A DNA stretch of 64,000 nucleotides from Dipteris shenzhenensis (GCA_047967505.1 CM106538.1), one strand, 5' to 3'; positions 1 to 11,040 are shown, counted from the stretch's first letter. The notes: generated from the letters alone by a model not told the origin. Translations and numbers: made by a program.

Positions 1-993
1 TGTCGGGAAACTCCTTGAGGGCTGAGAATCTTTATTGGTCTAAAGTATTCCACCCTTCTTTGGCCATTCAAGAACCAAGACGTTCTTACTTTCTCTCCTT
101 CAAAGGCATCACTTCTGTGGCAGATGTACTTCAGGATGATGGCACACTTTTATCCTTTTCCATGGCTGCAAGCAAATACGGTTTGGGAGCTCATTATCGT
201 TTTCTCTGGCATCGGATTTCAGCAATGCTTCAACCGTTTTTGCCAGTGCCTCGCATGGAACTTCAGAACAGGCTTGAGGATTGGATTTTACGCTCTTCTT
301 ACTCTTCAGCCCGTCCCTTGAAGTTCTCACATATTACAGTGCGATCACTGTATAAAGTGCTATTACTTCCGCCTTGGATTTCTGACAGAGGAAATACTAT
401 TTGGCATATGGATCGCCCACTAAAGTGGTGGAGCAAAAGGCTGCAACGTCCCTCTTCGACAACAACTTTTTCTTAGGTGAGTCCTGCTTGGCATTTTTCC
501 ATCTGGGCAGCTACTTGCACACAGACATATTGCTCCGGCTGTTTGTCACAGATGCTTACACCCCATTGAATCTGTGCTACAGATTTTTTTGTTCTGTCCA
601 CATACTTGCACCTTCATCGCTCTCATCCGACAGAGGCTTCGAGCGAGATTTCCTACTGCCACTTTTGGCAGGCTTTTCTGGTCTTTTGGTTTTCATCCAC
701 CGAGACAGGGTTTTGATTTATTTTTTATATAGGTACGCTACTGGGCACTATGGACTTTATGGATGGACAGAAATCATAGAGTCTTTGGTGATCCCCTTTT
801 TTCATCCTTTATCTTTTTCAAACGATCTCTGCAGCAAACATTCTATGATTGTGTTCAGACTCGTTTGATTGATCAGGATGTGTATACAGCTTATACTGAG
901 ATCTTTAGTTGAGTAATAGTTACTTCAGTTTCGAAGTAACTATGAAGGTAATTATTTTACAGCAATAAAAGATTTCTTCACCAAAAAAAAAAA
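1..993 (+). mobile_element. LINE family A, 3' fragment cut by window edge
   Basis: This is the 3' part of an L1-type non-LTR retrotransposon. It matches the ends of the family A copies at 1044-5866, 18403-23531 and 27878-35506. It contains the ORF2 C-terminus, a short 3' UTR with AATAAAAGATTTCTTC, and an 11-base A-run at 983-993. A (GT)n tract follows at once. The 5' part lies outside the window, so its total length is unknown. Confidence 0.93.
15..912 (+). pseudogene. LINE-A ORF2 C-terminus (zf-RVT region), broken
   Basis: An open stretch from 15 to 476 encodes the region C-terminal to the reverse transcriptase, with the family A blocks LYWSKVFHPSLAIQEP and WISDRGNTIWHMDRPLKWW. At about 450 roughly 20 bases are missing relative to the copy at 23430-23460, which shifts the frame. 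The remainder is read in other frames up to the family stop at 910-912 and includes the tryptophan-rich end (WTLWMDRN in the sister copy). The zf-RVT part is thought to help bind nucleic acid in plant L1 elements. This copy is not functional. Confidence 0.85.
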
Positions 994-1046
994 GTGTGTG
1001 AGAATACGTGAGAGGTGTGTGTGTGTGTGAGAATACGTGAGAGGTG
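994..1046. repeat. (GT)n tract with a 29-bp tandem duplication
   Basis: GT repeats lie between the tail of the first LINE and the head of the next. A 20-bp block occurs twice, at 998-1017 and 1027-1046, with a period of 29 bp. Confidence 0.85.
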
Positions 1047-1049
1047 AGG

Positions 1050-1345
1050 AAGTACGGCGCTCTGTTGTTTGCCCTCGGCAGTAACTCTGCGCAGCCCCGT
1101 CCGTACATCTGTACGGTCGCCCTGGTTCTCCTGCAAAGCTCCGTATATAGCCCCTTACCTTTTGCGTTGTCCTACCTTCTTCTTGCAGGTCTTTCCGTAC
1201 GTCCGTACATCTGTCCGTCTTTCCATACAAACCGGTCTTCCCGTGCCTTGTCTGTACCACCGTGCAGTCAGTACAGTTCAGCGTTGTCCGTACAGTCCCG
1301 TACTTTTTACCGTACAAGTCCCGAGTTCTTGCTCTGGTGCTTTCT
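1050..1345 (+). promoter_or_regulatory. GTAC-rich 5' leader (putative internal promoter)
   Basis: I count about 11 GTAC cores, mostly as CCGTACA or TGTACGG, in under 300 bp, against roughly one expected by chance. The same enrichment is seen in the 5' leaders of the other A, B and C elements. LINEs normally carry an internal promoter here. The GTAC core is the recognised contact of plant SBP-box transcription factors, so binding by that family is an inference. The sequence CTCTGTTGTTTGCCCTC near 1060-1076 resembles the 5' head of the B and C elements. Confidence 0.55.
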
Positions 1346-1522
1346 TGTACAGTCCTGTGTTTCCGCCAAAATCTTACCTTTCCCTCTGATATCTCCTTAC
1401 CGAATATACCTTTTTTCTCCTCTCTGTGGGCTTCCTGTGGATATTTCTTTGGGACTGGGTTTTTTTGCTTCCACTACCCTTTTACAGGTACTTCATTCCT
1501 GAGTTCCCTTTCTTACAAAGCT

Positions 1523-2761
1523 ATGGCAGAATATTCATATGAAAAAACGTTTCAAAAGGAGCCTTTAGTTCCCTGCAAGAAGCAAAAGCACGTTGAGGGT
1601 CAGAATGACCCGATGCATGATACTCTTGAGGCTCAACTGGTATATGATGTCATGCATGAAGGATTTGCAGATACGAGGAAAGAGTGGAAAGACTCGGTTC
1701 CTTCAGTTGGCCTCATGGTTGAGGTAGATGAAATTGTGGATCTAGTCAGAGAATATGCTAAGTCATATTATTTTTTCCAGGCTGGATGCCACCTGCTGCA
1801 GAGATAGGCAACTGGTTGACAGTAGTGGACACGCACACTGACTGGCTCGTTTGTTCGTAAAGTACACTATGCAGCCAGGGGTTTTTTTGAGGTTATGATG
1901 GTGGATGAGATACACAGACAAATGCTTTTGGAACATTCGCCTCTCTTTTTTGGGCAGTAAATGGTGCATGTATGGCCATGGTCTCCCACAAGGGATTTTC
2001 AGGCTTTAATCCGACACAGATGCCCGGTTTGGGTTGAAGTTGTCGATTTCCCATAATGTATGGCCTCACTCTTGCCTAAAATTGCAGCATCTTTAGGTAA
2101 AGTGGTCTGCCCACCACGGCCAAATGGCAACTCGAATAGATTTTGCATTCTCTAGGATACTGATAATCCCACACCAGACTCTTATTCAGTCACGGTGAAT
2201 AATGTGAACATGGGAAGTGCTTTTTATAAAGTCAAAAGGGGATTATTTGCAGGGGCTTGTTTTGAGTGCAAAAAATTTGGACACATGACTTCACGTTGTC
2301 CAATGAATCAGCATAAAATGCCTCATACCACTTTGCCAGTTCAAATGCCTACCAAGGATGCTTCTACTCCAGTTGCAAATCAAAACAAAGGCAGTAGACA
2401 GCCTTCTGGAAGTCAGGATAAAGGCAAAGCTCGAGTGGCTCCCAATGGGAATATCTCTTCACATTCACCCCCTGCTATTCAATCTTTGACCAAAGGATAG
2501 AAACCTCCAACTGATGGGTGGCAAAGTCCAAGAAAGGTTATTTCTGCTCGAAGAATTACACCCCCCCGCACTTGGAATGGTGCATCTTCTAGTGGAAATA
2601 CCCCAGAGATAAATACAGGAATTGGGATTACATGGGCTGCAGTAACAGCCAGCAGAACACTCTTCCCCGAAGAAGAGGTTGCTGCTTTGCTGTCTACTTC
2701 TCGGGTTGCTACTTCTTCTCAGGGGCGAGGCCTTGACCCTGAGATAGAAATGCAAGGCTGA
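1523..2761 (+). pseudogene. LINE-A ORF1 (DUF4283-like, CCHC knuckle), broken
   Basis: The start is the ATG of MAEYSYEKTF, which is conserved at 19015 and, as MVEYFYEKTF, at 28451. ORF1 of plant L1 elements is an RNA-binding protein that packages the element RNA. The N-terminal part contains HEGFADTRKEW. The middle part resembles DUF4283. A CCHC zinc knuckle, CFECKKFGHMTSRC, lies at about 2261-2302. Breaks seen by comparison with sister copies: a frameshift near 1765, CAA to TAA at 1966, TGG to TAG near 2153, and CAG to TAG at 2498-2500. The tail is low-complexity S/P/Q-rich. The gene is dead. Confidence 0.85.
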
Positions 2762-2817
2762 CCTTATAATTTTTGCTGCTGTACATAGTTGTTATATTAC
2801 TATAAATATTTGTAAAT

Positions 2818-5787
2818 ATGACTGCTCATATCAAATGTTTTACACTCAATGTCCACGGGATGTGTGATAGTAGGAAATAGAAATCTGTGTGGCTGTACAT
2901 CAATAGATTTCAGCCTGACATAGTGGCATTACAAGAACACAACCAACATGTCTATGAAGGAAAGACAAGACACTACTGTGGATTTTTCTATGCCGGGGAG
3001 CACTCTTTCTCAGGGATAGTCCTTCTGATCAAACATGAGCTTCAACGAGTTTGACAACAAAGACAGATGGCTTGTTCTCCAATGCATTATTTCAGGAGAG
3101 GTGTTTGAATTTGCTTCTGTTTATGCACCTCAGTCCTCTAGAGAAAGAACTACAATTTGGGATGCCATGCAACAATATCCGTGGAGATATCATGCCTACA
3201 TATGTGGGGATTTCAATAATGCTCCACAAAAGGGTGACAACACTTCCAGACATGACCATATCTTAACTCCTGAAAGGCATGCATGGTCTCAATTACTATT
3301 GCATCTGGATTTGGTTGATCTTTGGAAGGAATTGCAGCCTTTGTCACCGGGCTACAAATGTCAACATAATGCTTTTTCCTCTTATCAAGCACGTCTGGAT
3401 CGATGGTATAGTGTAGCTCCACAACAAAATGGGAATTTTACATGCAAAATATGGATTGACTATGCCTTTGTGCATTCAGACCGTGCACGTCTATGGTTGG
3501 GGTTATCCTTTCATGATATGCCAGATGATAGATTGCCACAAAGGAGACATCTAATCATAAACAATAGCTATTTGCAACATGATGATTTCAGGCCAGACAT
3601 TGTCTTAAACTAAATGATCACAGGAAACTGGCCAAATGGGAGACTAGAGCAAGACAAAGAGCCTTCACAGATAAAGGTCGCTCTTCGAAAGAATTTTTCA
3701 CGGACCACTTCACGGTCACAGCTTGCTTCTATTTATGTGCATCATTTCTCTCAGCAATTTGGCTTTGCAGTTCCTCCCTCACAACAGATTTTGCTTGCAC
3801 GAAATTTACTGTTGCAACATGTTTCTCCTATCATTTCCCCTACTCGAGAGGGAACTGTCCGATGCAATCAAATCATGTGGCAGATGGAAATCTCCAGGAT
3901 AGGATGGTTTAACAGTCGAGTTTTTTCTAGAATATTGGCCTATTTTGAAGCATACATTGTTATATATGATGAATGCTGCATGGCAAAATCAGAAAATGCC
4001 GGACACATGGAAGAGAGGTCTTGTTAAACTCCTTCCAAAAAAAAAAAAATGTGAGTCTTTGGCAGACTGGAGACGTATGACTCTTATGCCCGTCATTTAC
4101 AAAGTTACTACCGAAATTATTGTAGATCGGCTAAAAGGGTTTTTACATGATGGGTTGCATCCTGCTCAATATGGCTTTGTCCCGCGTAGGCATATCACAG
4201 ATAACATTGCTAATGCCTATGTTGGTATTGAATATGCCAAATACACGCAGCAGGTTGTTTTGTTATTGCAAGTTGATATTGCCAAAGCTTTTGATACTAT
4301 TCAGTGGGATTTTATTTCATCGACTATGCAGGCATTGGGATTTGGCACAAAAATGCAGCATCTCATCACTTGGCCATATCAAGATAGTAAAGCTGCCTGG
4401 ATACTTTCAGGGGATATTTCTGTATACTGGACTGTTGGTTGTTCTGTCAGGCAAGGATGTCCCCTAAGTGCTTTACTTTTTGCCATAGCCACTCATCCAC
4501 TGCTTCAATATCTAGACCACCTCTTGGACACTGACTAGTTGCACGGTTTGGAGATTCTTGGCAGTCATAGCATGATTGCTCAGGCATATGCTGATGATTC
4601 ATTCTTTACTCCAAAAAATACTCGGGCTGATTTGTCCATGATTATGCAGGCTCTTTCTACATATGGATTGGCTGCTGGTCTTCGGGTAAAGTTTCAGAAA
4701 TCAAAATTGTTGCCGTTGCATGCACAGGAATGGCACAACGTTCTGTGGCGTGGGGAAATTGTCTCCGCTTCTCAATTCATTCGGCATCTCGGTTATCCTC
4801 TAGGTTGGGGACTCACCCGTTCCCAACAAACTGATTGGGTGCTCACAAAGTTAAGGGCAAAACTTGAATATTGGAAGCTTGCAGCTTGGTCATTACATGT
4901 TCGTTTGCGAATTACACAATCCATTTTGATAGCATACATACAATTTTATCTGCCTCTCACTATGTGCACTAAGGCAGATCTGGTTTCCTTTATGTCAGCT
5001 ATCATGAAAATTTTCTGGTGTTCAAAAAATGGCAAGAAAAGTCTCAGATTACTCTCTATGCATCATCTCTGTTCTCCAAAGATGTACGGGGGTCTGAACA
5101 TTCTCAATATTCAAATGCATTTACTTGCTCACAGAGGGAAAATGATGATACAGTTTATGCAAGGAGATGAGCCTTGGGCTTTCATGATCCGCTCTCTCTT
5201 ATTACATATTCATACCTCTGCCTTTGGGCATTGGCAGCCTACTCAGTGGGATTTTTTATTTAGCTCTATCCAAGGCAAGATCAAAGGCTTCCCTTTTGTC
5301 TCTCGTCTGCTTCTTGATTGGAAACATATCTTATCCCACTTGGAATGGCATGGCAGGGATTCTCTGTCGGGAAAGTCTTTGAGGGCTGAGAATATTTTTT
5401 GGTCTAAAGTATTCCACCCTCCTTTGGCCATACAAGAGCCCAAGCGTTCTTATTTTCTCTCCTTCAAAGGCATTTCATCTGTGGCGGATGGATCTCATCG
5501 CTCTCATCCGACAGAGGCTTCGAGCGAGATTTCCTACTGTTACTTTTGGCAGATTTTTCTGGTTGTTTGGTTTTCATCCACGGAGACAGGGTTTTGATTT
5601 ATTTTTTGTATGGGTGCGCTACTGGACCCTATGGACTTTATGGATGGACAGAAATCATCTTTGTGATCCACTATTTTCATCCTTTCTTTTTTTCAAACGA
5701 TCTCTGCAACAATCATTCTACGATTGTGTTCAGACTCATTTGATTGATCAGGATGGGTATACAGCTTATACTGAGATCTTTAGTTGA
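2818..5787 (+). pseudogene. LINE-A ORF2 endonuclease/reverse transcriptase, broken
   Basis: The start is the ATG of MTAHIKCFTLNVHG, matching the intact start at 29741. ORF2 would nick target DNA and copy the RNA in place. The APE-type endonuclease shows LQEHNQH, GDFNNAP and RLDRWY, but the usual SDH is SDR here. Reverse transcriptase motifs include KAFDTIQWDF, VRQGCPLSALLF and AYADDSFF (about 4590). There is an early TAG near 2878 (SRK-stop-KSVW), a scrambled stretch near 3050, two deletions and a TAG at 4536-4538. The C-terminal FFWLFGFHPRR and WTLWMDRN blocks are present up to the stop at 5785-5787. Confidence 0.88.
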
Positions 5788-5866
5788 GTAGTAGTTACTT
5801 TGTTTTGAAGTAACTATGAATGTAATTATCTTATAGCAATAAAAGATTTCTTCGCACAAAAAAAAA

Positions 5867-5899
5867 TATGTGTCTGTGTGTGTGTGTGTAGAGAGTGTT
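5867..5899. repeat. (GT)n microsatellite between LINE copies
   Basis: TATGTGTCTGTGTG followed by pure GT. It joins the tail of the family A element to a short family B fragment. Confidence 0.85.
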
Positions 5900-5993
5900 T
5901 CTGATCTTTGGGATACTGTCCATTTTGGAGACTTCCCATCTTGTAAATTTATGAGAATATAAATACACTGCACTGGATTTTACAAAAAAAAAA
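5900..5993 (+). mobile_element. LINE family B, extreme 3' end only
   Basis: About 90 bp match the 3' UTR of the B copy at 11763-11855: GGGATACTGTCC, a TATAAATACACTGCACTGG block and TTTTAC before an A-run at 5984-5993. GT repeats lie on both sides, so this is a severely 5'-truncated insertion into (GT)n. A near-identical fragment lies at 59322-59406. Confidence 0.85.
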
Positions 5994-5999
5994 GTGTGT

Positions 6000-6031
<32 letters not shown>
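5994..6031. repeat. (GT)n microsatellite
   Basis: GTGTGTAAG followed by pure (GT)n, ending exactly where the 5'-truncated LINE begins. Confidence 0.92.
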
Positions 6032-6033
<2 letters not shown>

Positions 6034-7699
6034 ATTGGAGATTCGCCTCTTGATGGATACCCTTTCAGATTTTGGGTTGGCAGCTGGTCTTAAAATTAAT
6101 TTTCAGAAATCAAAACTCTTGCCTCTCAAGCTTTGTGATTGGCATGCTATTCTGTGGCCAGGCCAGATTATTCAACCGGAAAATATAGTAAGACATTTGG
6201 GTTATCCTATTGGCTGGAAAATCAGTAATAAGCAACAAATGTTGTGGGTGTTCAACAAAATTCAGGACAAATTGCAATATTGGAAGATTTCCACATGGCC
6301 TCTACATGTACGGCTTCGAATTGTCCAGTCTATTGTTCTAGCTTATGTCCAGTTCTACCTTCCTCTATTACATTGGTCATCTCGAGATCTCTCATCTTTT
6401 ATGTCTCAAGCCATGGAGATTTTTTGGAAAACCAAGCTTCATAAAAAAGCTTTACGGTTGCTCAAAATGGACTTGCTTTGCTCACCCAGAATGCATGGTG
6501 GTTTGAATATAATAAACATCAAATATCATGTGTTGGCAAGAAAGATTACTATGCTCAAAACATTCTTTCAACAAGAGCAGCCTTGGTCTATTATGTTAGC
6601 AATTTTGTGTGGTCAGATGCGCACACATGCTTATGGACATTGGATAGTAGATCCATCGGAAGTAGTACTTGGAAAATTTCAAGGTAAAATCCCTGGTTGT
6701 CCATTTTGTAATTCCTTGATTCAGGATTGGAAGCAAGTACTCTCTCACATCAAATGGTCTCCTCATCCTGCTTCTCTAGCATCATCACTCAGATTGGAGA
6801 GTATTCATTGGAGTGCTGTGTTTTCCTCTCCCCTTGCTGTTCAACAACCCATCAGAGCTTACAATCTTATGAAAATGGGTATACGGTTCATTGATGACGT
6901 TGTAGATATGCAAGGAAATATTCTCCTTTTTCCAGCAGCATGTAGACAATACAACCTGGCTATGCATCATAGACCTATTTGGAAAGCTATTGCTGATCTC
7001 CTACTTCCTCTGGTTCCGATTCCGACATTGAATGGCAGTGACAGGCTTCAAGATTGGCACCTTCGGTCTTCGAGTTCAAGCATTTCTTCTAAGCCTTTGC
7101 AGTCATTGACATCTATACAGGCTTATAGATTAATATTACCTCCTCCTTGGATTGCCCATCATGCTAATTCTTTATGGCATCTGAACAAATCATTAGCCTG
7201 GTGGAAATGAAGATTGCAAATGATATGGAAGTTGAAAATGCCATTGAAGCAAAGACTATTCCTATGGAGATGTATTGTTGGTATTCTCCCAGTGGGAGTG
7301 AAATTGGCTAAACGACGAATAGCTTCACCTCTCTCTCCAAGATGTCACCTTGCATCGGAGAGTATTCCGCATTTATTGTGGTTTTGTTCATATTCCAGAG
7401 ACCTTCTAGATAGAATCTCCTATTTTTTATCTCTCAGATTTCCAGCACACAGATTCTACAGGTTTTTCTGGATGTATGGCACACTATCAGCTTCTTTGTC
7501 ACAGTATTCTCTCTTTTTCCACTGGATCAGATACTGGGCATTATGGACCCTCTGGCTGCAGCGCATCCAAGCATATCTGAATTCTCCTCTTCAGCATCCT
7601 TATTTTTTCCGAGCCTCATTAAGGCAGTCTTTATATGATGCCTTACATGAGGAAGATTTGGATGTTTCTTGTATCCAACTTTTTTTTTACTGTTTCTGA
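6031..7699 (+). pseudogene. LINE-B ORF2, from the RT thumb to C-terminus
   Basis: The reading frame is open from the GT repeat to 7207, so the apparent N-terminus of valines and cysteines is just translated microsatellite. It starts after the YADD catalytic block, at DFGLAAGLKINFQKSK, and continues with HVRLRIVQSI, GGLNIINIKYH and AWWK. A TGA at 7208 splits it from the zf-RVT part, with PLKQRLFLWRCIVG, SIPHLLWFC and WIRYWALWTLW, which ends at 7697-7699. It lacks endonuclease and the RT active site. Confidence 0.85.
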
Positions 7700-7789
7700 T
7701 GGATAGGGCTGTAGCTCTCTTTTGAGCACGGCCTGGATGTAAATGAATGTTTTATAATAAAAGTATCTTGGTTTTACCAAAAAAAAAAA
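6031..7789 (+). mobile_element. LINE family B relative, 5'-truncated in (GT)n
   Basis: The element begins abruptly inside ORF2, immediately after (GT)n, and runs through the ORF2 end to an A-run at 7779-7789 followed by (GT)n. Its 3' UTR (ATAATAAAAGTATCTTGGTTTTACC) differs from the other B copies, so it may be a separate subfamily. GT on both sides of a truncated copy is evidence that GT was the target. Confidence 0.9.
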
Positions 7790-7815
7790 GTGTGTGTGTG
7801 TGTGTGTGTGTGTGG
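7790..7815. repeat. (GT)n microsatellite
   Basis: Pure GT between the A-run of the B copy and the head of the C element. Confidence 0.93.
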
Positions 7816-7876
7816 AGAAGAGTGAGAGCTCGTTGTCTCTGCTGTTCAGCCTCTTGAGGGATCGCGTGGCACCTGT

Positions 7877-8065
7877 CTCCCAGTCCGTACATCTGTACGA
7901 CCATCGTACGGTTCCCGTACGGTAGTAAGAAGATATCGCGTCAAGTCTGGCTTACCTCTTCGCGTCTTGGAACGGAGCTCGGTACCTGCCTGCATAGCCG
8001 TACATTTTCTGCAGATTACCTTTCCTACGTCCGTATAGCCCGTGAGTACTTCCGTGCAATTGTCA
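7877..8065 (+). promoter_or_regulatory. GTAC-rich 5' leader of C element
   Basis: About 7 GTAC cores in 190 bp, including four in the first 45 bp. The arrangement is like the leaders of families A and B. A role as internal promoter is inferred. Confidence 0.5.
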
Positions 8066-8070
8066 CCGTC

Positions 8071-8475
8071 AGTCTTCCCGTAGATAAATCCAAGGATGAT
8101 CTTTTTGTTCCTAAAGCAGTTCAAGATCCCTCTTCTATTGAGCACCATCAGCCTCTTTCTCCTCAGGATATGGATGTGCCTCTTGAAGCAGGGATTATAC
8201 AAGATGTTGTTCCTGCTACCTCTCAGGGTGATACCCTGACTGAGGCTGACATGATGAGTCATGATTTATCCGATCCAGTTCATATGCCTGTGAAGAATGT
8301 GCCAGAGTCTCTTTCTGTTCAGAATGCAGCTGTTTCTTTTTCTTTGGGGTCTTTTCATCGTATGTTGCAACATGTTTTTGACCCTGTGATTAAAAAATTC
8401 AGGCTCCCAGCTTATATTAAGAAGAATCACAAGGGTAAAAAACAGGTGGTTTTTATTAACGGTGCAGTTTCTTGA
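8071..8475 (+). pseudogene. Family C ORF1, C-terminal half
   Basis: An open frame of about 135 codons aligns with 36850-37290 and, on the other strand, 51832-52287. Conserved blocks are the acidic DMMSHDLSDP, SLSVQNAAVSFSLGSFH and the ending VFDPVIKKFRLPAYIKKNHKGK, which is basic and likely to bind nucleic acid. No family name is recognised for this tail. The in-frame ATG at 8170 is only a codon inside the ancestral ORF1. The frame closes with TGA at 8473-8475. Confidence 0.6.
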
Positions 8476-8698
8476 CTGCATCAATTTTTGCAAAGCAATA
8501 ATCTGCAACTGGAGGATGTTGTGTTTGATCCTCCTCCAGTTTGATATCGTAACTTTTTACTTGGCTGCCTCATGAGTTTTCCTCGGAGGCTTTGTAAATT
8601 TTTTTCTTTGTACTTATTGGTGGGTTTTACCTGTTTTTGGGGTTTTCCTTACAGAAATAAAAGATTTCACTAAAAAAAACAGTGTGTGGGGGTGTTTG

Positions 8699-8760
8699 AT
8701 TGGTGGGTTTTCACCTCTTTTTGAGGTTTCCCACGCAGAAATAAAAGATTTCACTAAAAA
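8699..8760 (+). mobile_element. LINE family C, extreme 3' end only
   Basis: About 60 bp match the C element 3' UTR at 8618-8679 (GGTGGGTTTTCACCTCTTTTTGAGG and AATAAAAGATTTCACT). The copy sits between a GT-like tract and (GT)n. Confidence 0.8.
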
Positions 8761-8765
8761 AGAAA

Positions 8766-8812
8766 TGTGTGTGTGTGTGTGTTTGTCTTTGTGTTTGTGT
8801 TTGGGTCTGGCT
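8766..8812. repeat. (GT)n grading into GTTTGTCTTTGTGTTTG
   Basis: Pure GT followed by degenerate GT/TTTG repeats, upstream of a truncated LINE copy. Confidence 0.85.
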
Positions 8813-9262
8813 ATTCGTCATTGATGGTTGGTTCCAAGGGAGTTCATGTCTCATATTTTTTGGCACTGCCCTGAGACACATGACTTCTTGGGCATCCTGC
8901 GGTAGAGATTGCGATTGAGATTTCCTCTCACTTCTTTCGGGAAGCTTTTCTGGCTTTTTGGAATATATTCTCGACGGTGGGATTTTGAGGTGTTCTTTAC
9001 TTGGTTCTCTTCACTACTGGGCACTCTGGGTTCTCTCGAAACATATAAAACCACAGAGTCTTTGGTGATCCTATGTTTCCTCCGTCGTTCTTTGCAACAA
9101 TCAGTCTCCGACTGTTTGCAAACTCACTACATAGACTACAATGTATATTTTTCCTACACGGAGATTTTGTCTTGATGTACTTTCGCAGCTTCCCAGTTTT
9201 GGGATACCTACCTTGTAATATAAAGCATTCAAAGTTTTCACCCAAAAAAGGGGAAAAAAAAA
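8813..9262 (+). mobile_element. LINE family A relative, 5'-truncated in (GT)n
   Basis: It contains the last part of ORF2, a 3' UTR with ATATAAAGCATTCAAAGTTTTCACCC, an interrupted A-run (9244-9262, with GGGG inside) and then (GT)n. It is diverged from the main A copies, so it may be a subfamily of its own. Confidence 0.82.
8850..9175 (+). pseudogene. LINE-A-like ORF2 extreme C-terminus
   Basis: The frame from about 8909 to the TGA at 9173-9175 encodes SFGKLFWLFGIYSRR, then LLGTLGSL where sister copies read YWTLWTLW, and ends in SLQQSVSDCLQTHYIDYNVYFSYTEILS. This matches the ends of the A copies (for example 5546-5787). Only the region beyond the zinc-binding part is present. Confidence 0.75.
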
Positions 9263-9276
9263 GTGTGTGTGTGTGT
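9263..9276. repeat. (GT)n microsatellite
   Basis: Short pure GT after the interrupted A-run. It ends the first block of LINE copies. Confidence 0.88.
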
Positions 9277-10774
9277 AGAGGCAGTGGCTTAAAGGACTTC
9301 TGTATTCATACTTTTAACTTAGTCACAAGCCATTGTAACATCCTTGTTATCTCATTTCTTTAGCTTCGCAAAGAGACCAGCTGATTCTCATCCATCTTGT
9401 TTGGCACAGGTTGTGATAGCAAGAGAGAAGTATTCTGGCATTTCGGAGGGATCTTTTCAGATTATCCTAACAAGACCATGCCTGTATTTCATCGTTCCTT
9501 TACTGCTTGAAGCTTGCTCAGGTGAAGTATACAAATTTATGTGCAGGTCCTGCAGTTCAACTGAACCATGTGAAGATTCTCATTAATAAACTGATTAAAA
9601 TTCAAAAGCATACATTCTTAAACTGGCGAGGTGAGGACTTTCAATAGACAATCTGTGGGGAATAAATCTTATGGTACTTGTAGCTGGAATCTGTTTTGTA
9701 CTAAGATTTAATTCTCTTGAAGGTTGCTGAAGCAACCAATCAAAACCACACAGCCTCTTGAAATCAGGCTGATTTGACACTTGTTCGTCCACACTTGCCA
9801 CCTTATTCTATCCAGTCCTGCTCAAGCCTTTCTCCCACCTCGATCAGTGCTGCCCTTGCCCTCCCTCAGCCCATCTCATTGCTGACCAGTGCCGCTTCCT
9901 TAGCCCAAAGAGCTCTTTTTGTGGCTGTTGCACTCCATGATGTCCCTTATTACATGCTGATACTCGTTCTTGCTTTCTTATTCCTTCTAATTGCAGGTTT
10001 CTTCCTCCGCACATTTACCTCTTCCAAACTTACTTGCTCCCATGGTTCACAGAGCCTTGTAGACTACATGTAGGGTGTAAACTCATGACTCATCACTGTA
10101 GTATGTTCTACAATTCGATCTAGTAATTGATTTCAACTTTCAGCTTTCAGTTTACAACTTGAACTGGCTTTTGTATTGTTTAGTTTGAATACGTCATTTT
10201 TTGTTGTGTTTTTCATTTACGTCGATATTAGGTTGTCACAAGTAGATATTTTGCACTCTGTATAATTTTTAGCTTTTAAGGTGAAATAATTGTAGCTTTC
10301 ACCAGTGTTACCACTTCCTTTTGCAATTTACAACCAACTCACATTAGGGGTTTCACTCTATTGAGGTAATAATGTAACTTTTTATGTATTTCAACAATAT
10401 TTTTTGGGGATTAGCTTTTTTGCCTCATGTGGAAGAGAATCTGAAAGATGTAGAGTGGAACTTCAATGTAAAGATGCTTTTTGTTAGCAAAAGTCATTTG
10501 GACAATTATGACAAGAAATTTTGCAAATAACTTGAAAAGGCCTAGCACGTTGAAGAGGCCTTGGATTTGGTACACATATCTCCTGTTGTGAGGGTTGTGT
10601 TCATGGGAAGCTCCAATTGTTTCCTTTCAAGATGGGAAATTAAGGGCACACGCTTCTATTGATCTTTCCAATCATTTTGTGGAAAATAAATTTATATCAT
10701 GATTTTTGGCCTGTCCCCTTGAAATCCTCCATCTTTCTATTTGTATCCCTTTAAATCATCCACCTTTTTCTCCC
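9277..10774. other. Unassigned, AT-rich interval without LINE similarity
   Basis: I see no match to the LINE families, no long reading frame and no RNA gene. Short frames (9344-9586, 9774-10073) have no features I recognise. Pyrimidine-rich stretches and several possible GT...AG pairs could fit intron-like host DNA, but this is not demonstrable here. Confidence 0.5.
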
Positions 10775-10797
10775 CTCCTCTCTCTCTCTCTCTCTTG
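10775..10797. repeat. (CT)n microsatellite
   Basis: Pure CT run immediately before a coiled-coil reading frame. Confidence 0.9.
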
Positions 10798-11040
10798 CTG
10801 ATCGAGTGACACAGCAGGATCGGGAGATCTTGTCTATTAGGACAGATCTTCAGGTCTTACAGGCGACTCATAGGACTCTTGCTGGAGAGATTCATGGACA
10901 CACAGAGCGAGTGTAGCAGATCGAGACTCGCGTTCAGCACATAGACACATCTCCCACTACAGCAGTAGCAGCGGTTGAGGAGCGTTTGACCTCCCTTCAG
11001 GCAGAGGTCCAGAGAGCCACAGAGTGGGTGGATGTCGTCC
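10798..11040 (+). pseudogene. Coiled-coil coding fragment fused in frame to LINE
   Basis: The frame reads DRVTQQDREILSIRTDLQV, QATHRTLAGEIHGH, then a TAG at 10914-10916, then VEERLTSLQAEVQRATEW. Heptad spacing of hydrophobic residues suggests a coiled coil, as seen in LTR-element gag or LINE ORF1 proteins. It runs without a break into LINE-B ORF2 at about 11041. I cannot name its source family. It follows a (CT)n tract, unlike the other truncated copies, which follow GT. Confidence 0.5.

Larger units (their letters stand above)
1044..5866 (+). mobile_element. LINE family A, near full length, decayed
   Basis: Order of parts: GTAC-rich 5' leader (about 1044-1522), ORF1 (1523-2761), short spacer, ORF2 (2818-5787), 3' UTR with AATAAAAGATTTCTTCG, and an A-run at 5857-5866 followed by TATGTGTCTGTGTG and (GT)n. 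It lies between two GT tracts. Two large internal deletions shorten ORF2 relative to sister copies. One of about 230 bp, near 3595, joins two GGCCA sites. The other, about 0.5 kb near 5490, removes most of the segment before the C-terminus. Confidence 0.93.
7816..8679 (+). mobile_element. LINE family C, ORF1-only element, internally deleted
   Basis: A 5' leader with the head GTCTCTGCTGTTCAGCCTC (7835-7853) and GTAC motifs is joined near 8070 to the C-terminal part of a family C ORF1. A 3' UTR follows, ending in AATAAAAGATTTCACT and an A-run (8672-8679) beside GTGTG. No endonuclease or RT sequence is present. Compared with the longer C copy (35522-37488) the N-terminal half of ORF1, including the CCHC knuckle, is deleted. 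Confidence 0.82.

Noticed and set aside
983-1030. GT repeats as an intrinsic, templated tail of the LINE RNA
   Set aside because: Several 5'-truncated copies have GT on their 5' side too, at their exact truncation points. A templated tail would not explain this. The alternative is kept as the main refutation test.
2498-2500. In-frame stops corrected by U-to-C RNA editing, as in fern organelles
   Set aside because: Organellar editing does not apply to nuclear retrotransposon transcripts, and frameshifts and deletions break the same genes.
6002-6040. Open frames starting MCVCVCVCV (also at 11860, 13846, 27853 and 35509)
   Set aside because: These N-termini are translations of the (GT)n microsatellite. 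They are not real starts; the coding part is LINE or leader sequence.
9344-10073. Host gene exons in the 9.3-10.1 kb interval
   Set aside because: Two short frames and GT/AG dinucleotides are present, but there is no recognisable domain or consistent splice structure.
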